NCBI GenBank assembly: GCA_964599895.1
Contig: CAZRHT010000004.1
Location: 17,756 to 81,755, forward strand
Direction of reading: 5' to 3'
Length of the DNA stretch: 64,000 nucleotides
Origin: UM-FILTER-49-7 sp964599895
Lineage (GTDB): Bacteria > Acidobacteriota > Holophagae > Thermotomaculales > Thermotomaculaceae
Shown: in pieces, positions 59,074-64,000 of the stretch
Position numbering within the stretch: the first letter of the stretch is position 1
Layout of the letters: the number at the start of each line of letters is the position of its first letter
Program-made: the position numbers and the translations under genes
Notes under the pieces: generated by a model
Told to the model about the DNA's origin: nothing
The model's database searches: none
The model's input: only the letters and a program-made list of their open reading frames with translations

Positions 59074-60645
59074 ATGGAGAATATTAGCATAAACTTCCTT
59101 GTAAACGAAATTAAAACTTTCGTAAAAACGCAATCCCGGATCAGCCGGGTTTCTCTTAAGTCCGGATATCTGGAATGTCGGGTGGGAAGCAGGTACCTGA
59201 TTTTTTCATCCGTCCCCCGGTCCGCCCCATTTTTTCTTTCCGAGAATCGCCTTCCTACGGACCCGGCTCAGGGATCCGACATCAATGTTCTGAGAAAATA
59301 TCTGGAGGGGGCCGCTATTCTCGACATTGAGAAGCCCCTGGATGAACGCATCATTGATTTTCACATCTCCAAACTGGCGATCTGGGGAGAAGAACAGCAG
59401 TTTCGCTTCATTGTAAATGCCGGTTCCGTGCCCACCCGCTGGGCCATCACCGACAAAGAGTACAAAATCATCTGGACACGAAATGACCCGGATGTCATAG
59501 CCGGGACCAGCTTCCAGTGGCCAAAAGACAATCGTTCCCCCCTGACATCCCTGGTATCTGAGGGGCTTTCAACTTTTCCTTCCCCCAAGTCTCTTTACAC
59601 AGCAGTCCGGGGACTGGGTCCGGCCTTTGCCACAGAGCTTCTGGCAAATGAAGCTCCAGAAGATCTGCTGAAGACACTGCTTCAGGCGAAACCCGGCCCG
59701 GTCTTTATCTACGGAAAACGCGTGTTCCCCGTAGCCATGAAAACACTTGGAGAGCCGGATAACATAAAGCCGGGCATGAGTGCAGCTTTGTCTGAACAAC
59801 AGCTCGTATTGCTGGAACAGGGGAAATTTCAACACCTCCGGTCCCGCGCAGAAAAAAAGATTCGTCGGGAAATCGATAAGAAACAGAATCTGTTGAAAAA
59901 ACTGGAAAAGGAACTGCAATCCTGCAACAAGAGCACACCCCTTCTCAGAAAAGCGGAAACGCTGTCCGCGCACTTTCAGGAATTAAAACCGGGAATGAAA
60001 AGTATTCAACTTCCCGACCTTCAGGACAACACTCAACTCAATATCTCACTGGACCCAGAACTCGTCCCATCTGAAAACATCAGTCGACTCTATCGGAAAG
60101 CTGCACGACTCAAACGAAAACTCCCCCTCATTCAGGAACGAATCCAGGTGGTCCAGTCCGAAATGGCCGCTCTTGCAGATGATCGATATTCGCTAGAACA
60201 GGCAACTTGCCTGGACGATCTCCGGGGAATACTTCCCGAGAAGCCCACCCAAAAAGGCCGTAAGAAAGAACAAATAATTCCAGGAATTCGACGGGTAGAG
60301 TTGAGGGACGGTTTCTTTGCCTATGTCGGAAAAAACAGCCTTGGGAACCAGACTCTATATTCGCAGAAACTGGGACCCAAGGATCTATGGTTTCATGCCA
60401 AAGACATTCCCGGCAGTCATGTAATACTGAAAAATCCCGGTGGAAAACCCATAACTCCATCCCTGGTTAAAGATGCTGCAGAACTGGCTGCCGCCTACTC
60501 CTCCGCCGGTTCCGACACTCTGGTGGAAGTTCAGTACACCACAAAAGGCAACCTGTATTCCAGCAAGGGAAAGGGACGCGGGTTCGTCCTCCTTCGTAAA
60601 TTTCAGACCATTTTAGTGAAACCTTCTAAAGAAAAAGTTGAGTAA
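59074..60645 (+). CDS. rqcH: NFACT-family ribosome rescue protein (RqcH-like)
   Basis: A 523-residue protein with NFACT-N (1-200), a helix-hairpin-helix-like region, a long coiled coil (about 255-385), and a C-terminal NFACT-R domain with KDLWFHAKDIPGSHVIL. RqcH binds stalled 50S subunits and adds Ala tails. The catalytic Asp-Arg of RqcH appears here as Glu-Arg in PLDERII (near residue 90), so tail synthesis is uncertain. A TGGTAAAAT extended -10 at 59055-59063 lies so close to the ATG that the mRNA may be leaderless; there is no Shine-Dalgarno. Confidence 0.85.
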   Translation: MENISINFLVNEIKTFVKTQSRISRVSLKSGYLECRVGSRYLIFSSVPRSAPFFLSENRLPTDPAQGSDINVLRKYLEGAAILDIEKPLDERIIDFHISKLAIWGEEQQFRFIVNAGSVPTRWAITDKEYKIIWTRNDPDVIAGTSFQWPKDNRSPLTSLVSEGLSTFPSPKSLYTAVRGLGPAFATELLANEAPEDLLKTLLQAKPGPVFIYGKRVFPVAMKTLGEPDNIKPGMSAALSEQQLVLLEQGKFQHLRSRAEKKIRREIDKKQNLLKKLEKELQSCNKSTPLLRKAETLSAHFQELKPGMKSIQLPDLQDNTQLNISLDPELVPSENISRLYRKAARLKRKLPLIQERIQVVQSEMAALADDRYSLEQATCLDDLRGILPEKPTQKGRKKEQIIPGIRRVELRDGFFAYVGKNSLGNQTLYSQKLGPKDLWFHAKDIPGSHVILKNPGGKPITPSLVKDAAELAAAYSSAGSDTLVEVQYTTKGNLYSSKGKGRGFVLLRKFQTILVKPSKEKVE

Positions 60646-60684
60646 GATACAGGGTTGAGGTTGAGTGCCGGACAAGATTCAGAA

Positions 60685-60709
60685 CAGCCCGATGAAGGCT
60701 GATTTTTTT
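60685..60709 (+). terminator. Intrinsic terminator after rqcH
   Basis: CAGCC (60685-60689) pairs with GGCTG (60697-60701), followed by seven T (60703-60709). The stem is short. Confidence 0.6.
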
Positions 60710-60752
60710 CCGGCGTCTACTCCAAACACCCACTCTTCCTGTCGGTGTACCA

Positions 60753-60781
60753 TTGAATTTTGCACTGCTATGTTGTACAAT
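60753..60781 (+). promoter_or_regulatory. Promoter of the DEAD-box helicase gene
   Basis: TTGAAT (60753-60758) and TACAAT (60776-60781) are separated by 17 bases; the GTG start follows 54 bases later after GGAGG. Confidence 0.65.
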
Positions 60782-60835
60782 TAAGAAAAGAAAGCGGCAA
60801 TGGCCGTTGACCGTACCTACTGGAGGCACTGAACT

Positions 60836-62245
60836 GTGGATTTTACCGAACTTCAACTTCACCCGGACCTGATGGCAGGGATTCGAGATGCTGGATTTGT
60901 GCATTGCACCCCGGTCCAGGCAAAATGTCTCGTTCACACATTAAAGAGTCGCGATGTAACTGTCCAGTCCCAGACCGGAACCGGCAAGACAGCGGCTTTT
61001 CTGATCACCATTTTTCAACTGATTCTGGATGGCAAACTCCCCGCGGGCAAGAAAGCTATGGTTATTGCACCCACTCGGGAGCTGGCGGTTCAGATCGAAA
61101 AGGATGCCCAATTGCTTGGGAAACACCTGAACATTTCAATGGCCACATTCTTCGGCGGAGTCAGCTACGGGCCTCAGGAAGAAAGCTTATCCAACAATGT
61201 GCAACTTATGATCGGCACCCCAGGACGACTCCTGGACCTGGGTAAGAAGCGAAAATTGAATTTTCGGGATGTACAGATTCTTGTAATTGATGAAGCCGAT
61301 CGTCTTTTTGACATGGGGTTTCTCCCCGACATTCGCCGGATGCTGCGTCAGATGCCTCCCTTCGATAAGAGAATCACCATGCTATATTCCGCCACCTTAA
61401 GCATGCGGGTCAAAGCATTGGCGTGGGACCACATGAACAATCCGGTTGAGATTCGAATCGAACCGGAAAAGGTGACTGTAGATGCCGTAACCCAGATACT
61501 GTATCATGTGGGGAAATACGAGAAGATCAGTCTCTTGCTGGGTGTTCTGGCGAAAGACAAACCGGAGAGCGCCGTCATCTTCACAAACACAAAACATGCT
61601 GCCATAACTGTTGCCAAACGGCTGAGCTTGAACGGCTACCAATGCAGTTATCTCATTGGAGACATGCCCCAGGCTAAACGGCTGAAAACAGTGGAAGACG
61701 CAAAGAATGGAAAGATTCATTTTCTGGTAGCCACCGATGTTGCATCACGGGGCCTCCACATCGAAGACCTGCCAATGGTCATCAACTACGATCTGCCGGA
61801 AGACATTGAAAACTACGTTCACCGCATCGGCAGAACCGCCCGTGTGGGCAAGAAAGGGAAAGCGATTTCTCTGGTCAGTCCTGACGTTGTCCACTCTTTG
61901 GCTGCCATCGAAAAATATATCCATATGGAAATCCCTGTGGAATGGGCAGATGATGACATGTTCGTGAAAGATGAGACTGCCGGAATGCATATCCGTTCCG
62001 GACTGAAACCCCGTCCCATCCACAAAAGAAGCGGAGACAGCCGCCCGCGAAATCCAAAACGTCCACCAACCCGTCAGAAAATGCGACCTGGCCGCCCGGA
62101 ATCCAGTGCCAAACCCCGTATGTCAGTACCCCATAAGCCCCACCAGCATGAGACAAAACTCAACCGCAAGGGCAGTTCGGAAGAACGCCTCGCCTACTAC
62201 CGTGCCAAATATGGTGAAAATTTCAAGCCCCAGGGGGATAAGTAG
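60836..62245 (+). CDS. DEAD-box RNA helicase
   Basis: A 469-residue RNA helicase: Q motif with FVHCTPVQAKC, motif I SQTGTGKTA, PTRELAVQI, TPGRL, motif II DEAD, motif III SAT, and HRIGRTARVG in domain 2. A basic, Pro/Arg/Lys-rich tail (about 390-469) may bind RNA. FVHCTPVQA is RhlB-like, so it may work in mRNA decay or cold adaptation. The GTG start has GGAGG 9 bases upstream. Confidence 0.93.
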   Translation: MDFTELQLHPDLMAGIRDAGFVHCTPVQAKCLVHTLKSRDVTVQSQTGTGKTAAFLITIFQLILDGKLPAGKKAMVIAPTRELAVQIEKDAQLLGKHLNISMATFFGGVSYGPQEESLSNNVQLMIGTPGRLLDLGKKRKLNFRDVQILVIDEADRLFDMGFLPDIRRMLRQMPPFDKRITMLYSATLSMRVKALAWDHMNNPVEIRIEPEKVTVDAVTQILYHVGKYEKISLLLGVLAKDKPESAVIFTNTKHAAITVAKRLSLNGYQCSYLIGDMPQAKRLKTVEDAKNGKIHFLVATDVASRGLHIEDLPMVINYDLPEDIENYVHRIGRTARVGKKGKAISLVSPDVVHSLAAIEKYIHMEIPVEWADDDMFVKDETAGMHIRSGLKPRPIHKRSGDSRPRNPKRPPTRQKMRPGRPESSAKPRMSVPHKPHQHETKLNRKGSSEERLAYYRAKYGENFKPQGDK

Positions 62246-62294
62246 GGGCAAAAGTGTTCTTTGCGCTTCACAGCCTGTGTTCCGTGTTCTGACC

Positions 62295-62326
62295 AGACAC
62301 AGAAGGGTCAGTGTCTCATCTTTTTT
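62295..62326 (+). terminator. Probable terminator after the DEAD-box gene
   Basis: AGACAC (62295-62300) pairs with GTGTCT (62311-62316), followed after CATC by six T (62321-62326). Confidence 0.45.
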
Positions 62327-62437
62327 CTGCATCCATCACCCGTCACAGTGCCCGAAGCACGACATAACTCATCACTTCCCTTTCCATACATTTTGTGTAA
62401 AATGGAATAGAAAATCAAATCACAGAAAGGAGAAATA

Positions 62438-63292
62438 ATGCGAAAACGTTTCCTTATAATCATAATTCTCGCAATTTCAGTCCATTTTTATGCCACAGCG
62501 CAGGAAGAAGCAATTCGGCCGATGCTGAGCCAGCGGGCAGTTACCATGCAACGTGTCGGCCTCACTGACATTACCGTCACCTATCACCGGCCCAGTGTCA
62601 GAGGTCGAACAATCTGGGGAAAACTGGTTCCTTATAATCAACCCTGGCGGGCAGGAGCAAATGAAGCCACTACCATCGCCTTTTCTGATGATGTTGTCGT
62701 CAATGGACACACCCTCAGGGCCGGGACATACAGTTTTTTCGTTAAACCGACGCCAACAAGATGGCAGGTTATTTTCAACAGTAATGCCAAACAATGGGGG
62801 ACCTATTTTCTGGACAAAAGCAAAAATGTCCTTTCTTTCAACGTAACACCTTATGCTGTCCCCCACCAGGAATGGTTGCTTTACGATTTCTCCGATCTGA
62901 CCATAGACTCGGCGAAACTGGAACTCCGTTGGGGAGAGCTTGCCATACACTTTTCCATAAAGGTCAACACAATGGAAAAAATGAAGAGAATGAACGAAAC
63001 TTATGTTTTGAAAGCCTCCAGCCAGCTTGCCGGATCCGCCCTAACCTATCTGGAACATCACGAGCATCTTAACACTGCGCTGGCTGATATCAATCGGGCC
63101 ATCATAATTGATTCCTCATTTGAAAATTGGAACATCAAGGCAAAAATTCTCGGCGAACTCAAACAATACGAGAAAGCAATCCATGCTGCAGAAAAGGCCC
63201 TTGAGTTACAGAAAAAAGATAAAAACGCCTATACCAACATGGAGGCCTGGCAACTGAATCGCTTGAAGAAAACCTGGGAAAACAGCCGATAA
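62438..63292 (+). CDS. DUF2911 protein with TPR end
   Basis: A 284-residue exported protein (signal MRKRFLIIIILAISVHFYATA). DUF2911 spans about 25-170: LTDITVTYHRPSVRGRTIW, PWRAGANEATTI, LRAGTYSFFVKP and the WGELAIHF end. The last 90 residues form TPR-like helices (ALADINRAIIID, AIHAAEKALELQ). DUF2911 is common in Bacteroidota and some other phyla; its function is unknown. AAAGGAG lies 6 bases before the ATG. Confidence 0.85.
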   Translation: MRKRFLIIIILAISVHFYATAQEEAIRPMLSQRAVTMQRVGLTDITVTYHRPSVRGRTIWGKLVPYNQPWRAGANEATTIAFSDDVVVNGHTLRAGTYSFFVKPTPTRWQVIFNSNAKQWGTYFLDKSKNVLSFNVTPYAVPHQEWLLYDFSDLTIDSAKLELRWGELAIHFSIKVNTMEKMKRMNETYVLKASSQLAGSALTYLEHHEHLNTALADINRAIIIDSSFENWNIKAKILGELKQYEKAIHAAEKALELQKKDKNAYTNMEAWQLNRLKKTWENSR

Positions 63293-63482
63293 AGTTGAAA
63301 TTGAGTCCGGAATGAAAATCGTCGATAGCTGCGGGAATGAACAAGACGAAAAGACTTTCATAGCAAACCACCCGCAAAATGCAACCTTTCCTTCGCCCTC
63401 CATATTCCACCCGGTGCAAACCCGTACTTCCCCAATGGCATAGGGTATTGTAAACTGATAGAAAGTTATCCGGGAGGCACGA

Positions 63483-64000
63483 ATGACTGACCGTCGGTGG
63501 ACAAAATTCTATGGCGATATTCCACAAACGCTGAATTATCCTCGAAAATCACTGTACGAAGTTGTAATGGATACAGTGAAATCAATGCCTGATGCTGTGG
63601 CAACGGATTTTTTTGGTGCCACAATGACCTACCGGCAGTTGGGGCGTTACATTGACAGGACAGCAGATATGCTGGCCAGTCTGGGATTCGTTGCCGGGGA
63701 CCGCATCACAATTTCAATGCCAACGTCTCCCCAGGGGGTGGCCGCAGTATACGCAGCCAACAAGCTCGGAGGCGTTGCCTCCATGATCCATCCTCTCTCC
63801 CCAGCGAAAGAAGTTCATGACTACCTCACTATGAGCAAGAGCCGATTTGCATTGACACTGGATGCGTTTTACCCGATTTTTGATGAAGCAAGAGATGGAA
63901 CTGGCCTTGAAACCCTCATTTTGGCTCGGATTTCAGATGAGATGCCGACTTTAACACGGATAGGGTTCAAAGTTACAGTCGGGAGAAAAATCAGGAAAGT
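63483..64000 (+). CDS. Acyl-CoA synthetase, N-terminal part (cut by window edge)
   Basis: The first 172 codons of an AMP-binding protein. Residues 20-60 read like the ANL N terminus (SLYEVVMDTVKSMPDAVA, MTYRQLGRYIDRTADML), then GFVAGDRITISMPTSPQGVAAVYAANKLGGVASMIHPL, the usual acyl-CoA synthetase core. The P-loop and later motifs lie outside the window, so the substrate is unknown. GGGAGG lies 4 bases before the ATG. It may feed acyl-CoA to enzymes such as the dehydrogenase at 4.8 kb. Confidence 0.85.
   Translation, partial: MTDRRWTKFYGDIPQTLNYPRKSLYEVVMDTVKSMPDAVATDFFGATMTYRQLGRYIDRTADMLASLGFVAGDRITISMPTSPQGVAAVYAANKLGGVASMIHPLSPAKEVHDYLTMSKSRFALTLDAFYPIFDEARDGTGLETLILARISDEMPTLTRIGFKVTVGRKIRK

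Noticed and set aside
1..64000. tRNA, rRNA, CRISPR arrays, insertion sequences and prophage genes
   Set aside because: No T-loop or anticodon-arm pattern outside coding regions, no regular repeat-spacer array, and no transposase or phage gene could be recognised by reading.

Overview
The window is ordinary chromosomal DNA of a free-living Gram-negative bacterium. Base composition looks near 50% GC by eye. There is no rRNA, tRNA, CRISPR array, insertion sequence or prophage gene in it. Gram-negative traits visible here are BamD, a LolA-like protein, several lipoproteins and a type IV pilus motor cluster. Class 1B DHODH (pyrD+pyrK), an MglA-type GTPase, DUF2911, YciO and a ribosomal protein S2 with a very long Lys/Ala/Glu/Pro tail suggest a little-cultured phylum (Acidobacteriota-like or an FCB/candidate lineage), but the phylum cannot be fixed from this sequence. 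Two runs of exactly 100 N (45510-45609 and 57126-57225) are scaffold gaps, so this is a draft or metagenome assembly.

Layout. 1-4.7 kb, minus: pilB-pilT-pilC-pilS (pilS cut by the left edge). 4.8-8.3 kb, minus: glutaryl-CoA dehydrogenase, bamD, rpe and a PASTA protein. 8.5-11.2 kb: a lipoprotein, then the coupled minus-strand cluster miaA-hfq-crp-pilZ. 11.7-12.7 kb, plus: rpsT and a YgjV/GNAT fusion. 12.7-17.6 kb, minus: yciO, a degenerate histidine kinase, pyrK, pyrD, pyrF and a membrane protein. 17.6-18.1 kb: a gene-free divergent spacer holding a probable sigma-54-driven small RNA. 18.1-27.3 kb, plus: mfd, an extended MglA-like GTPase, a LolA-like protein, a surface or secreted protein, a UvrD/PcrA helicase, an MBL hydrolase and a PilZ protein. 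27.3-37.6 kb, minus: signalling proteins, tsaE, nnrDE, a second histidine kinase, a nitronate monooxygenase-like protein, an SPL-like radical SAM enzyme, a ParB-like protein, smpB and an HD-GYP protein. 38-47.5 kb: dxs, an HD hydrolase, tryptophanase, a CYTH protein, a DUF47-PiT phosphate pair, a CheY-like protein, a lytic transglycosylase and pfkA. 47.7-56 kb, plus: DUF255 protein, cytochrome c peroxidase, M14 peptidase, LUD protein, a TPR membrane protein and a zinc-ribbon protein. 56.2-58.9 kb, minus: rplM-rpsI-rpsB-tsf. 59-64 kb, plus: NFACT/RqcH, a DEAD-box helicase, DUF2911 and an acyl-CoA synthetase cut by the right edge.

How it fits together. Two themes recur. The first is type IV pilus motility and its control: PilB/T/C motors, the sensor PilS, an MglA-like GTPase, two PilZ proteins and an HD-GYP protein of the c-di-GMP type. 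The second is post-transcriptional control and ribosome rescue: Hfq, MiaA, SmpB, NFACT/RqcH and a DEAD-box helicase. The least expected observation links them. Two intergenic regions (17.8-18.04 kb and 40.2-40.47 kb) each carry a sigma-54 -24/-12 promoter that faces no protein gene. Each has TGTC-type half sites at enhancer distance and a stretch of about 130-145 nt downstream that can fold and ends in a U-rich tract. The first ends in a textbook intrinsic terminator and exposes CU-rich loops complementary to Shine-Dalgarno sequences. A PilS-PilR (sigma-54), Hfq-assisted small RNA circuit is a plausible but unproven reading.
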